Positions 51,001 to 62,723 of a stretch of DNA of 64,000 bases are shown here, one piece after another; position 1 is the stretch's first letter; every line of letters begins with the position of its first letter. Source of the DNA: Membranipora membranacea. Taxonomy: Eukaryota > Bryozoa > Gymnolaemata > Cheilostomatida > Membraniporidae. The DNA is taken from positions 4,526,001 through 4,590,000 of the forward strand of contig OU612065.1 of NCBI GenBank assembly GCA_914767715.1, written 5' to 3'. A program made the position numbers and the translations under genes. Below the pieces are notes generated by a model. It did no database searches, was not told where the DNA came from, and worked only from the letters and a program-made list of their open reading frames with translations.

Positions 51001-53184
51001 CACTCAAAGTAGTCTTTATTGAAATAATGTCAGTCCTCAAGTCTTTTGTCAATGTGCTAGCTAGTGGAGTCCAACAAAAGAGTGAAGCAATAATCAAAAT
51101 TAATCAAATATGGATGTTGGATGGATTGTGAAGCCAGAGTTGTAAGAAGCAGCCAAATTGAATCACTAGTACATAACATGGGTCATGTAAATAAATGGTT
51201 TGAGTTAGATCGATAAGAGTTTGTTTTTCTGTCCAACTTTACTTTTGTTACTGTAACAACCATAAACTTTCATATCATTGTCCGTAAAATTTCACAAACA
51301 GTTATTTGGCGACCTTTCAGCTTCAGTCAATAGGCTGAGTCAAATTCAAAACAGATGAATGTCAAATATTAAATGATGACAATCAATCATCTAACAATCT
51401 GACGATAAAACAGGATAGTGCTCAGACTATCCTAGTCCTAATGCTGGCTAAAAGCTGGAAATCTTTGTTTGAAAGTTTAAAACTGGGAACTTCTATATTT
51501 TGAGTGATATTTACCTGCTGTGCAGCTATAGATTTTTTCCTCAGCTGTGCGAGGACGCTCTTTGCTTTCTCTGACCAAATGTGCTGGAAGATCTCACATT
51601 TCTCGTCGTCTAGTCCCACACCCTTTAAATGCTGACCAAACACTGCAGGCTTTGAGCTGTGATACGCTGCCTGCAACACAAGTACAATTATAGCACAATG
51701 TAAGCGTATATAACTATTCCACCAGTGAGCGAAAGAAAATTATATCTTCAATTTTCAAGACTTTCAATCAAAAGTTGAGGTGCAAAATAAAAGTATAATC
51801 GACAATACTTTTGACAACATGCTTCCAATTTCTATGTAATTATGAGGTATGAAATTCTCACACATATAGTCCCGTCCTTACCATCACACAGGTTTTAGTG
51901 CAATATTGAGAGACATAGATTACCCATGGCTGAAGAGTAGGTACTGTATCATTTTCTTATTGTACATACAGACAAAATAATAAAATATACCAAGTTATCT
52001 TCTCCTACTCAAAACAATAAAATGGGAAGATAACTCCGATTTAAACAAAAACCCTGGCGCATCATACAGAAACTCCCTGATCATACCATATCATACAAAG
52101 TACGATCTAGATGGGCTATCTTGTAGATAAACTCAATATTCTGACCAGTAAATTATATTTCATGGGCATAATGAAAATAACTACCGAATGTATCAACTAT
52201 TAGCAGCAGCTACAGCTTCTTAAGCTAGCTTTACAAACCTGAGAGAAGAAGAATTTACATGTTGTCAGGACTAAGTCCAATTCCTCTGTGGTCAGACTGT
52301 ACGAAGCTGATAACTTTTGACATTCTTCATTTGTAAAAACAATCTCCTCCTGGGAAGATAGAAACGGCACTTAAAAAAATATTTGGCAGTAGCTTTTGTG
52401 TTGGCTTTGCTGCGCTAAGAACCCATCCTGATGACTAATGGGCATCCACCGAATGCCAAGCAGACATCCGCTGGTTAGCACTTGGACAATATTGAAGTGT
52501 GACTGTCACAAACACATCCGGATAGACATTTGGCAAGCGTTGATTGGTAAATAATCATTCGGATGAGCTTGAAACAGTAATATTAGCTGCAATAAATCCA
52601 TCCTGATAGGTTTTTCGCCCCGATCATTAGTGTCTACAACCCATCATCCACTGTCGAGAACCCATGCGCTCATGTCAAAGTTTGAAAAGCGCTTTATGCA
52701 ACTCGATGCCTACTTGGTGACCACTAGATACGACGGTGGTTGCCAAATAGGCATTGGAATGGGTTCTTAGCGCAGAGATTTATGCAAGGTCAGTTAGCAC
52801 TGCCAGATGGGTGTTTGTTATAAGCGTATGGCCCTTGTACAGAGATGTGTGGCAGATGGCCATTTACCGGACACATTTCTAGCAAAACAGGTTCTAAATG
52901 GTTGTTCTCATCCTGAACAACAAATCATACTTGCCAAATTGGCTGACTTGGTATTTCCTATACTAACCGGTGATTGGAGTTTATCCAGTATTCGCCGTAT
53001 GATGAGTGGTAACTTTGCTGTTGGTATGTTCTGTAATAATCTAACAGCTTCTGTAATGCTAAAATAGGTGAGAACAATCAATTGACGTCCTACTAAAGCT
53101 GCTGCTGTACACAAGGCCTACTGCAGTTTGTGAGAAAGTTCACACATACCTAAACTGCAGAAGGCTATGTAAGCTCGGAGTCAT
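45034..53184 (-). CDS. COMMD10: COMM domain-containing protein 10
   Basis: Six exons on the - strand: 53184-53150, 53058-52968, 52349-52239, 51670-51515, 50651-50541, 45132-45034. Phases agree and 603 nt give 200 residues, close to the 202 of human COMMD10. COMMD proteins form the Commander complex with CCDC22/CCDC93 and act in endosomal recycling. The N-terminal helical part contains ITEAVRLLQNIP and ECQKLSASYSLTTEELDLVL. The COMM domain includes LETINWQLSLQIA with its conserved Trp, and the C terminus FDHQELYQFFNQLDTIQTQL matches the COMMD10 ending. The last intron is 5.4 kb and holds a LINE fragment in the same orientation. The second intron is mostly a MITE. The first exon (MTPSLHSLLQFS) is least certain: it fits phase and length, but the intron after it is only 91 nt and it overlaps an antisense LINE relic. 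Confidence 0.9.
46725..46750. repeat. Short perfect hairpin in COMMD10 intron 5
   Basis: Arms CAGGGAGTTTGG and CCAAACTCCCTG (12 bp each) surround the dinucleotide TC. No flanking duplication was seen. Confidence 0.85.
47861..48583 (-). mobile_element. 5'-truncated non-LTR retrotransposon (LINE), reverse transcriptase C-terminal part
   Basis: An intact - strand frame of 224 codons from an internal Met (48537-47863), extendable to about 48583, encodes the region downstream of the RT active site: DLNNMQSWAVNSQMKFNVSK, AKYMGVVIDNHLSFKTHI, CRPILEYACHIWSPYQKKYI and LERRCQID. These are typical of the RT thumb/connection part of LINEs. The catalytic YADD part is missing. The frame ends inside a TAAA tetranucleotide tail (47862-47880), as expected for the 3' end of a LINE. 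The absence of stops suggests a fairly recent insertion. It lies in the last intron of COMMD10. Confidence 0.88.
50652..51514 (-). other. COMMD10 intron 4
   Basis: This 863-nt intron has a GTAAAT donor and a TTTTCAG acceptor. Nothing else was recognised in it. Confidence 0.75.
52410..52775. mobile_element. MITE in COMMD10 intron 2
   Basis: The 17-bp terminal inverted repeat CTGCGCTAAGAACCCAT is perfect at 52410-52426 and, inverted, at 52759-52775. AACCCAT recurs twice inside, and GCATCCACCGAATGCCAA-type subterminal sequence is partly repeated near the other end. No ORF was recognised. No clear target-site duplication was found, so the superfamily is open. Confidence 0.65.
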
Positions 53185-53560
53185 AATCAAGGACAAACTA
53201 AAGCTTGATGATCACAAACACCCAAACCCAAGCTAGAAAGCAACTTGGTAGGGTGAAGAGGGCACTCTAAAAGGCCGTATGCTTCCCCCACCTGGAGTAT
53301 GCATCCGATTTATAGCAAACATCACTTGGGAAAAAAGGGCTCGATGAAGCCAAACAGAGGCTCGGCACAGGGTAGAACTGCTGATGGGAATGAGAACTCA
53401 CATCCTGCCCTAAGTTCTTCTTAGGATGAACTCGTTGATCAACAAGGAACTCAAGATCAAGTTAGGCCAAAACCAGTTCCGAGCGACAGGAGAGCCGAGA
53501 TCCTAAAGGGCTAACTTCAATTCACACCACCAAAGCTTTTTGCCACGAACTATTCGAGAC
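53155..53560 (+). pseudogene. Decayed LINE reverse-transcriptase fragment
   Basis: Broken frames on the + strand read CKLGVIIKDKLKLDDH, then ARKQLGRVKRAL, then AVCFPHLEYASDL and LGKKGLDEAKQRLG. This is the order of motifs in the C-terminal part of LINE RTs (LGV-x-I, R-x-L-G-x-x-x-R-x-L, LEYA). Stops and frame changes separate them, so it is inactive. It is unlike the LINE at 47861-48583 in sequence and state of decay. Its left part overlaps the proposed COMMD10 exon 1 in antisense. Confidence 0.6.
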
Positions 53561-55340
53561 ATGAGAAGTGGCAACAGCGGCAAATCATGACCAACTATAC
53601 TGACCATTTCAACTGACAGGTTATGCCAACTGTTCTACTGTACTATTTATCCAAAACACCTGCGACCCCTGTCCCATACTCTTCAAATCATGACCAACTC
53701 ATGCACCTGACATGTCGCCCATATGAGGCATGCCTCTTCTTCCACCCGTAGGTGGTCTAGTGTGATGGATGAACTAGGCCTACATGTTAGCTAGATAGAA
53801 CACTACAGTTAGCAATTATAGTATAGTAATATCTTTGGAGTCAGGACTAACTCCATGAACTCAATGAACCAGCTAGAGGACCGGTCTATGAGGTAATGAG
53901 TAACTCTACTAGTAGAGTACTAGCTATTCTAGAGGCTAATTATAGGCCCCCTACTCCAATTGAGGCTCCTCCAGCTCAGCTGGTTCCTTGATTGATGTCA
54001 GAGTGAATGGATGGGTGATGTGAGCAAGAGTAACATTCGCTATTACTCCTTGATGTGAGGAAGGAACATGTTAGGCTGTCTTGACAAAACAGGCTAGTTG
54101 AAGTCAGTGAGTGAGACTAAAAGAGTACTGAGTCACTGATGAATGATGATGATTGTGGGGGTCAACTCAATGAACTCATTGGTGGGGTAGGCCTAAATTT
54201 CAATAAGCAACACAAAAAATCAAATCAAGTCCTGTCTACAAACTGTATAGGTAGGGATTATCCTATGTAATATTGACAAATGACTGCTGGGGATATTCCC
54301 ATGCCAATGAGAGAGAATATTCTGAAAATTTAACATGTAAATGGTGATGGTAACGCCCACCTGGAAGTTGCTGTGAAGATCGCCATATTGAAATGACCCA
54401 ACGTTATGATTGGAAATTATTTTGGTGCGTGAATGAAGGATTGTGTCCCCTTGTGCTTGTAGGGTGTGACAAGACTCAATTTTATAGCTCATAGTGTTTT
54501 GTAACCCTCCCTGCTGTAACCAATGTGCTGGCTCTGATTTGTCGGCGTGTGTAGAGACCCTGTCGGCGTGTGTAGAGACCCACCAATCATAGTCAACACA
54601 TTGGCTAAGTTTTTTGCACTCTATTAGTTCTTTGATTTTACACAATATTGTAATGTAATACAGCCGCAGCCGTAATAATAAATGCAGATGACACTTCAAT
54701 AGTCGTTCGGGGAGGGAATAATGACAAGATCCCAGAAAATTGTCAAATCGTTTGTTCTAAAAATTTGTAAAACTGTGCTAATACAGATATTCTTGTAGGT
54801 TGTATCTTTGAACTAAGCCCGCTGATTGTATATTATGGTTGATTGGAAACCCTGTGTTGTCCAATGTGTTGAGAAAGTATTTTGCGACATCCAGAAACAG
54901 TAGTTTTACAGATGATTTTAGTCAAGATGCTAGCTTTTTGACAAAATAATGAGTCAACTAAGGTGGAACCTGCTAAAACCACTTATTTTAAAGGGATAAA
55001 AATGAAATGTCAAGACATCAAAATTTATTTTACTACAAGTTATACTTACTATGCCAAAAACGTTTCACCAAGGAGCAACAGCCCTTTTACTTTAGTTTAA
55101 CCTAGAATTCACTTGGATGAAAGATTGCAATTTCCAGTCTAACAGGGTTCCATTTGACCTTGGGACAGAACACAATTTAGAACGAAACAAAAATACACCA
55201 GAAAACTTGCAAGAATCAATATTTTACCACTTGAATTTTTTTTATATTTCGCAAAGCCTTAGCTTGATCAGAAATCTAATAGACACGCAAAGTTTGTATG
55301 ACTGACAGCCAATAATCGATTCTCAAACATTTGCATTGCA
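53561..55340. other. Intergenic stretch between COMMD10 and the cystine-knot gene
   Basis: No supported gene. A 19-base sequence, TGTCGGCGTGTGTAGAGAC, is repeated in tandem at about 54540-54578. The longest frame (54220-54699, - strand) spans this repeat and resembles nothing known. A 16-bp palindrome lies near 53904-53919. Confidence 0.55.
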
Positions 55341-55344
55341 AACT

Positions 55345-55350
55345 TTTATT
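55345..55350 (-). promoter_or_regulatory. Candidate polyadenylation signal of the cystine-knot gene
   Basis: TTTATT on the + strand (AATAAA on the - strand) lies about 106 nt past the stop codon. It gives a short 3' UTR. Confidence 0.5.
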
Positions 55351-55455
55351 TCAACGAACCATTATAGAAAATAGGACATTATGCTATTGAGTGACAACAA
55401 CTTTTAAAATCTTACTTCGGCAATAATATTTAGGTTCGAGTTTGTTTCATTGTTT

Positions 55456-57958
55456 TTACGCGTAATTCCATGGTACACAGCAACATCCATTGTCTACCTT
55501 CACCCAGATCCATCTTAGAAAGAATCTGTACCACACAAGGAGTTTCCTCCATGATCTCTCCTTGCGGCATTTACCGTACCACCATTTGCTCTGGGAGGTC
55601 TGAAAGGAAATGGGAGTATCATCAAAAAGTAAAGAATCAACAGCATTCATATAATTTACCATCTGCATTGAGATATTACGAGGTAATGAAAAACTCACAC
55701 CTACTTTTTCACAACATTCAATAGTCAAACAAGCAAATCCGTTTCAATCTAGATCATATTTGATTGAATTTGCCTGAGTTTTGAGCTGGTTCCGGCCTAG
55801 GACGCTGTCATCCGCAGCTAGAAAGAGAGAAACCCCAAAGGCAGGGAAATTGGATCATACTTGGTCCAGGTAGTTTGTGTCCAAAGCTTCCTGCGTGATC
55901 TAGTTCACACCCTGTGTGTCAAAAATTCGTTTTTATCACAACTTTACATCTACCATGGAGTGTACAAGCGGACTTACTTTTCCACTGCAGATTTTGTTGG
56001 TACACCAGCACCACCTGACTGACTGAGTGAAGAACCATGTTTGGATAACTCTCACCCACCGGCCGTTGTAATAAATCCAGTATGGCTTGTACGTGTAACA
56101 CTTCTCCCCACAGTTTGACACCCTGTCACACAAAAATGTATATACCAACATATAGAGACAGTCATATTGTGGATTTTAATTTGACTTTTTGTCAAACCAA
56201 GCTGTAAAACTTTTTGTGCAAGCTATGTTGGCACCCACAAAATATAACATCATATTATGGAAACTATATGTACCACGCATGTACCAAGCATCAGTGAGAG
56301 AAATTTTAATACTTTCTGGATATCTCAAATCACAGTAACTTTAGGATTACTGTCTTCATAAACTAACAGATTTTGATGAAGCACATCAACTTTCTTTGAA
56401 AATATATAAACTACATCTGTAAAATTATCCCAAAGAATAAATCAGTGATATGGTCAATACTAAACTCGGCCCTTTGACCTTCTTCATAAACTTACTCGCC
56501 AACTTGACGTTTTCCTCTAAGTCTGACACCCTGAACTGCCAGCTCTAGAGCGTCAGAAGGAGTCTGTCGTGAGGGATCAGTTACATCGGGATCTGAACCT
56601 TCAGAAGCAGGCTCTGCATCGCTTAAACCCTATAATGTAAAATTATCTTTTTTTTTATAATGTTACCTGGCAGCCCGGATATCAGTTGGTGAGGATATTC
56701 AAATTTTTTTTCATAGTCAGTAAGATTGTGGGTAGTAGTGCGTCATATCTTTTTTGAGTCACTCAGAACGCAACGTTATATAATACCACGATACACGTTA
56801 TTTGAGTCAAGTATACTTTTTTTGTGTCATGGGGACATAACTCATACTATCAGGCTTTTAACAAGAGCTACATTTTGAGAGAATGGAAGAGTTTATATTG
56901 AAGCTTTTAAAACTGAATGGCAAACTAACGTAACCAGGTTCTTCTATTTTTTTCATCAAATTTAATAATTCTCAGCATAAAGGTGGAATAAAATGCCCTC
57001 TTTTGCTACTACAAAACATCATGATGATACCCAAGATCGGTCAAGTGTTCAGAGAATGTTTGCACGTTCTATGTGTGGCGCCGGCTCAAACCTGTCAAAA
57101 TGAGTGTTTTAGAGGATTACCAGAAATATATGGACAAGCTTAAAATTGGCGTGACACCTTCAGCCTACCTTGTAAAGTTCAGCATTCCCTTCCATAGTTT
57201 TCTCTACCAACTTGTGCACTCTGTCTGCCTCATCTCGGCTGAAATCAAAAATGGAAAATGCAACCATTTGTAATCTACCACCAAACTTAATTTACAGATT
57301 ACAACAAGCTCACCTTTTTTATCTAAAGAGATTGTAATCAACTGATTCCTAAGGGCTCAGAAAAGAATTTCATCTGAAAATTATCAAAGTTATTACCACA
57401 AAACAACATTTCACTGTAGTATTGAAAGCATTTGGCTGTTTTTTTATATTATTATTTTTTTCTTTTTAGCTTTTATTGCACTGAATTAATATACTAAGAT
57501 GGTTACTGAAAAAATATAATCAGTTATAAAAGGCAAAGGGATAACCATTAGCCAGTTAAAGGCTAGTGTGAAGGCTGCCCAGCTCAAGTTTTGATCCTTG
57601 ACAATGCTTACCTCCATGTCTCGTCTCCCGGATTTCGATCACTGTTACAAATTCCAAAGTTATTCTCAATAACTCGACAGTTATCCTCTGGTGGTGTTCT
57701 ACTTTCCTCAGCTAAACTAATAGCTACTGCACAGAGCACCAGCAAAACCTGTTGAATATTTAAAAGTAAGAAAAAAATTAATTTGCATTAAGCAGTGTTA
57801 CATGTTTAAAACATATTTTTTTCACCCTAAAAAGGTTCTACATTTTTTTGTAGTTACTTTGAATTGTTAAAAAATGCAATATATAATCATGTAAGATGAA
57901 TATAATAATAAAAACACGTAACGGTTGCAAAACTTACTGAAGATTCAAAGAGTTTCAT
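55456..57958 (-). CDS. Secreted Spaetzle/neurotrophin-like cystine-knot ligand precursor
   Basis: Six exons on the - strand: 57958-57938, 57748-57612, 57238-57169, 56629-56496, 56122-55978, 55599-55456. Phases (0,2,0,2,0) agree and 651 nt give 216 residues plus TAA. Residues 1-20 are a signal peptide (MKLFESSVLLVLCAVAISLA). The pro-region includes a Cys pair (31, 41). RGKR at 114-117 is a furin-type site. The mature part, 118-216, has nine cysteines: 125, 129, 159, 161, 166, 180, 208, 209, 210. YKPYWIYYNGRWVRVIQT and TQSVRW before the Cys cluster, KLL after C180, and the final W-V-K-V-D-N-G-C-C-C fit the Spaetzle/neurotrophin cystine-knot pattern. The 27 residues between C180 and C208 and the final C-x-C equal the spacing in nerve growth factor. 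Twelve tryptophans in 99 residues are unusual. Such ligands bind Toll or Trk/p75 receptors; which applies here is unknown. Confidence 0.82.
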
Positions 57959-58032
57959 TTTTGTTCAAAAACTTATCTCAACGCAAACGGTTGAGCGATT
58001 AGTTGAATGGTGTGACATTACCTAATGCGCCC

Positions 58033-58041
58033 CTTTTTATA
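58033..58041 (-). promoter_or_regulatory. TATA box of the cystine-knot gene
   Basis: TATAAAAAG on the - strand lies about 75 nt upstream of the start codon, leaving room for a short 5' UTR. A CCAAT pentamer on the same strand at 58138-58134 lies about 95 bp further upstream. Confidence 0.55.
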
Positions 58042-58149
58042 GCAAATTTTGCGATTTGAAACCTATTATTAGGATGTCACTCGGTTCAAACCTTCTCCCA
58101 AAACTTACCCAATGAGAATGAATCGAGCTTATGATTGGCTGTTCAATAG

Positions 58150-61100
58150 ATAAATAATACCTCCAGGTCCCATCTCCCAGCCTTTATATATTATGTTATT
58201 TGGTCAATGTCAATGGTCATCATATTTCGGTATGTGGTTTTGAAAGGAGTTAGAGACAGTTCCTCGTTATACCCAGAGGTACCCCACCATTAATGGCTCG
58301 TAAATTTGAGGCTTGTTGCTTGTGGACTTGAGCGTTTCAGTGGTTGAAAACCAATGAAGTCATCCAAAGCTTCTTATTGGTTGTATCCTACCCAATCAGA
58401 TATGTGTCTTACAGCTTTTAATCTGAGGATAGACAATTGAAAACAAATTATGGAGGATTATCAAAAGGATACAATAAAATCTGAGATGTAAGGCTTTTGA
58501 TTGGCTAGCCGTGTCACCAATATGAAGTGCCCAAAGCAATTTTGTCTTCGGACTATTTATCATTCACAGGAATTTTGATTTTTCGCCTCTAAACAGCGTG
58601 AAACTGATTTCTAAACACAATGCAACATGGTTCTTTTTTCAATTGTCAGTGTTCAATTGTTAAAAGATTTTTGTTTTTTAACTTCTGGTAAAATGGCTCT
58701 AAAATATGGTGGGCAAAGTTGTTGATACATCTGGTAGGTAGCAAATAAGACGTCTTTGCGAAATGCCATGTTATTCAAGAAACCAATGCGGACAAAAAAC
58801 CTTATATTAATTATCAAAGTTGTACGGAGTTCCACATTGCAGCGTGCAACTAATCAGCGCCGGTCGGTTATCTACGCACCTTAGCGATTAATTTATGTTT
58901 TATGGGCCTTAATTTCTAAACTGAAAACTTAACTACAATTAAAAGTTAATAGCTTCCAAGTGCAAAATATAAATTGGCCTTCTTTTTGGATCTGTCACTA
59001 CGTTGTGGAGACAGACTTGACCCGTTAGCAGTGTGATAGAATAGTCCTTTGAAAATAGGAAAAGAATGAAAATAAAATATCTTAGAAGGGACACCTTGGC
59101 TGAACTATATTGATTTAATCAGTTGATATCTCCTGTCCTAGTCGTTTGACTCAGCCAACCTTTTTTTGACAGTATATGCGGGCCAATATGATATGATGTA
59201 TCTGGTACTCTAATGTGCAAACGCTGTAATGGGAGGTGTTGCAATGTTATGTATCAAACACCTCCCATAAAACCATAGCGACTATTTTTGGAGTTTATCC
59301 AAAATTATCTCCTCCGACCTGTTTTGAGAGTGTCTTAAAATGCTCACGCAATTAAAATAAAGCATTAGAAATTCTGCTGCTTTTAAGAGTATAAGGAGAG
59401 TAATTCTGACTTTGATAGCAAAATAGCAATTACAGTAGCAGAAAAGTATGAGACACAAAGGACCATTGCAAACACCCATGTAAAACAAATGAAATTCATT
59501 CAAATTTGCACTGTGATGATGAATTTCAGTTTCATTGAGTTCTAAGTTTATAATTTTAATGTATTTAATTGTTTTGTTAAAAAAGGTTTATTAAAGAAGT
59601 AGGCTATGCAACCTGCTCACCATTATTGCATCTGACTCTGAAAAGCAAAGTTATCATATGACACAGCTCATTAGTGTCGGGGGGGGGGAGGGGGAGGTGA
59701 GGGAGGGAGGATCCCCACACATTTTTTTAGCTGAAGATAAAACAATTGTATAGACCTGCAAGCAAATGGTACCATGTTAAGGACATGAAATGAAACAAGC
59801 CACTCATTTATTTTAAGGGAGCTTCAGCCGTTAACAGACAACAAACGGTAGTTGCACACATTATTTATTAGGAGCACCCAAATCTGATCAATAATGCTAG
59901 TAGATGCATTATACCTTTCAGCCAAAAAAGGATATTATCAAATCATGCCGCAAAGAAATTAGATGTTTTGCAGATTCACACACGCATTACATCTTCTGAA
60001 TAACTGAGTTTGCTCATTTTTAGAGATTGTTGTGATATAAAAGGGGAATTATTTTTTATTAGAACTGATTTGTCCTCAACACCAAAATTGAACTTTATAT
60101 CTTACAATCAAACTTCACTTATATCTACTCCTTACACCAGCAGTTTTGCCTTTGTTTCACTTTAATTCAATCCAAGTTTTTTGTCTAGTAATTTATTGTA
60201 TGTTTGTGTTTAAAAATGGCCAGAGATGGTGGGGGGGGGGGACGGTTTGGGCTCTGATCTGAGTCGGGGATCCATGATCAATGTGTAGAGGCTGATTTCC
60301 ATACATTATCTAATAAAATTGCTATATTTTTGTATTCTGCCCACAAAACAGGAACCACATGATATATAATAACAACATATATATGATAAATATAATGAAA
60401 GGTTGATTTTAGAAAAGTTGTCCCCCCCGTTTTACATGAGTAAATTCCATGAAAACCCCCAGTGTGATACCTATTATGAGGGCAGAAGACAAAAATATAA
60501 CACTTCAATTAAATAATGAATAAAAATCTGCTTTTACATAACAACTATAAAAAAAATTATTGTCACGATACTGCATGAAAAGTTCCGACTTTCAAGCTTG
60601 ACATGAATGAGAATATGTAAATATGTAAAAAATTTTATTGTGTAGCTTGTGGGAAGGGGTATTCAAAACTTAGCGAAATGGGAATCAGTGAGTTGAAATA
60701 AAAAATCATTGTCAGATGGCATATCAAAATCTGAACTCTGTGTCTCTGGATAGATTGAGCAAGTGTATTTTACACCTTGATTTGAGTCTCTGCTTGTTGG
60801 TGTCATATAGAGTGCACACCACATGATGTATGAGGTTTGTAGTAAAATGAAATATTGAACAGCGAACAAGGAGCTCAAACTCCTTGTCTCAATATATATG
60901 ATTGTACATAACCAAGCACTTCAACATGAACAACACTCTTCAAAACGATTACGGCAGCCAATAAGGTGTATTTAAAAAAATACAAACTTAGCTGGCACAA
61001 TACTGCAGTGATTATATAATACTACAGAAATCACTGAACATTTATCCATCTCTCTCACAGGCAAACAGTATACAAAACTAAATAAGAAGGTGATTATACT

Positions 61101-62290
61101 GTAAGATAGAATAGCACAACGATAAATACATAAATAGTATTAATGAGCACAACATCAAAAACAAGAGTAACAATCTATTTTATCTGCAGCTACTAAATGG
61201 CTTGGAATGGATATTTAGGTCACTTGAAGTCAGCACAAAAATATGACCGGTGATTGTGCATGTCAATGGAGTGGCAGGGCAAAGGTATGCTTTACATTAG
61301 TCTAAGTGAGAGGAGTTTGATAGCTTGCGCAAGTAACTCCCTGCGCCTTGGAGTCTGAGCATTTAGACTAGCTGTACATAAAAATGAGAGCACGAGAGGA
61401 CAACTACTTGAGATGATTACTCAACAAAAATTGACCACAAAATAAATTGGTCAAGTAATAAGACCAAGAGAAGTTAGAAAAAACATGTTGATGATATCTA
61501 GAGAAAATTCTTAAACTTTCAATTATCAAAGAGTGAAAGAAAATTTGTTTTCATCACACATTTAGATATTTTCGATCTATAACCATCACCTGTAATATAG
61601 TTGCCTCGGGACTCATGTTGATTTTTGAAATGGCCGATGACTAGCATATGCATACATCTCCTGATACATAACACATATCTGTCACCTCAGGTCAGACACA
61701 GAAACAGTAGACTCAGTATCAAGGTGAAGGATATGGAGGTAATCACTGAACCATTCCTAGAACTTGGATTTTTGACATTAGAATTCGGACTCTCCACTAC
61801 AACAACAAAGCATATTTCAATTATTTATGATAAAGTGAAATTCAATATTTTGAAATTTTGAAATTTAAATAATTTACTGGAATCATACATTTGTGACAAC
61901 GATGCTTTAGGTGCATTACATGGTAAAATGAATCAATCCTATAACACTGTTGGGAATCATAAGCATGGTGCGATGTTCGGAATCATTTATCAAACATTTA
62001 TAAAAATTGGGACTTGCTGTCAATCCTGGCTCACCCCTGATCACTGATCCTGATCATAAGCCATAACCGTAGCCATACATACTCATGTGCGATTACCCTC
62101 GAAGAGTGAAGTATTTGTACAAGGAAAATTTCACCATTTTGTACGTGCTATATTTAAGGCTGTTTAAGGCTAGCTAACATTCGTTGATAGCTAACATTGA
62201 GTCACCTTCATACTAACTAAACTAAACTTTAGCTAACATTTACTCCTCTAGGGTAATTATATACTGGTTTGGCTAAATTAGCTGCAAATT
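58150..62290. other. Stretch without recognised exons
   Basis: No splice-consistent coding exon was found on either strand. It may hold downstream exons or the 3' end of the Ig-domain gene that I could not recognise. It contains G-rich runs at 59679-59709 and 60231-60241. Confidence 0.5.
59679..59709 (+). repeat. G-rich tract
   Basis: A run of 10 G is followed by A, 5 G, AGGTGA, GGGA, GGGA and GG, giving four closely spaced G-runs on the + strand that could form a quadruplex. A second run of 11 G lies at 60231-60241. Confidence 0.85.
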
Positions 62291-62417
62291 AGTTTAAGCG
62301 CTCAAATGGTGGCGGGATGCTGGTAGAGGCATTTCATTATCAACCACTTGGTTGGGGAAAGTGGTTGATAATGAAATGCCTCTAACAGCATCCCGCCACC
62401 GTTCGAGTGTTTAAACT
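62291..62417. mobile_element. Foldback element with 59-bp arms and 10-bp flanking direct repeats
   Basis: Arms 62291-62349 and 62359-62417 are complementary without gaps at 54 of 59 positions, around a 9-nt loop. The decamer AGCTGCAAAT occurs just outside each end (62280-62289 and 62418-62427), which looks like a target-site duplication. Long uninterrupted arms with 9-10-bp duplications suit Mutator-like foldback MITEs. Three of the five mismatches would be G-U pairs in + strand RNA. Confidence 0.8.
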
Positions 62418-62723
62418 AGCTGCAAATACTTGTTTTGAGTTTTATCTTCAATATGCAAGAGAAGATAGCTATCATGATTTGAGTGTTGAATTATCTGGCG
62501 GGCATGGGTAGTGGAGAAATGCTCTGTGTGCAGGTGGAATACGCAATAGTTATATCACACTCAGCTCATTGTGGTAAGGAGCAACAGCATAAGGTTACAA
62601 TATGACCTATCAGCTGAATTGACGGGCTTGTACAGTGCTTGTGTTCAAATTCATATTCCACATCTGCACACCTAGCATAGGCTTCCTGATTCCTCAGCTC
62701 CATATACAGAGCTGCTTCCTTAC

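Noticed and set aside
54220-54699. 159-codon ORF on the - strand
   Set aside because: It spans a tandem duplication (VSTHAD twice), has no recognisable domain, and is probably a chance frame in repeat-derived DNA.
62566-62723. Continuation of the Ig-domain ORF past the donor
   Set aside because: The GTAAGG donor at 62723 follows the end of the Ig G-strand in phase 1. The residues beyond do not resemble an Ig linker or domain.
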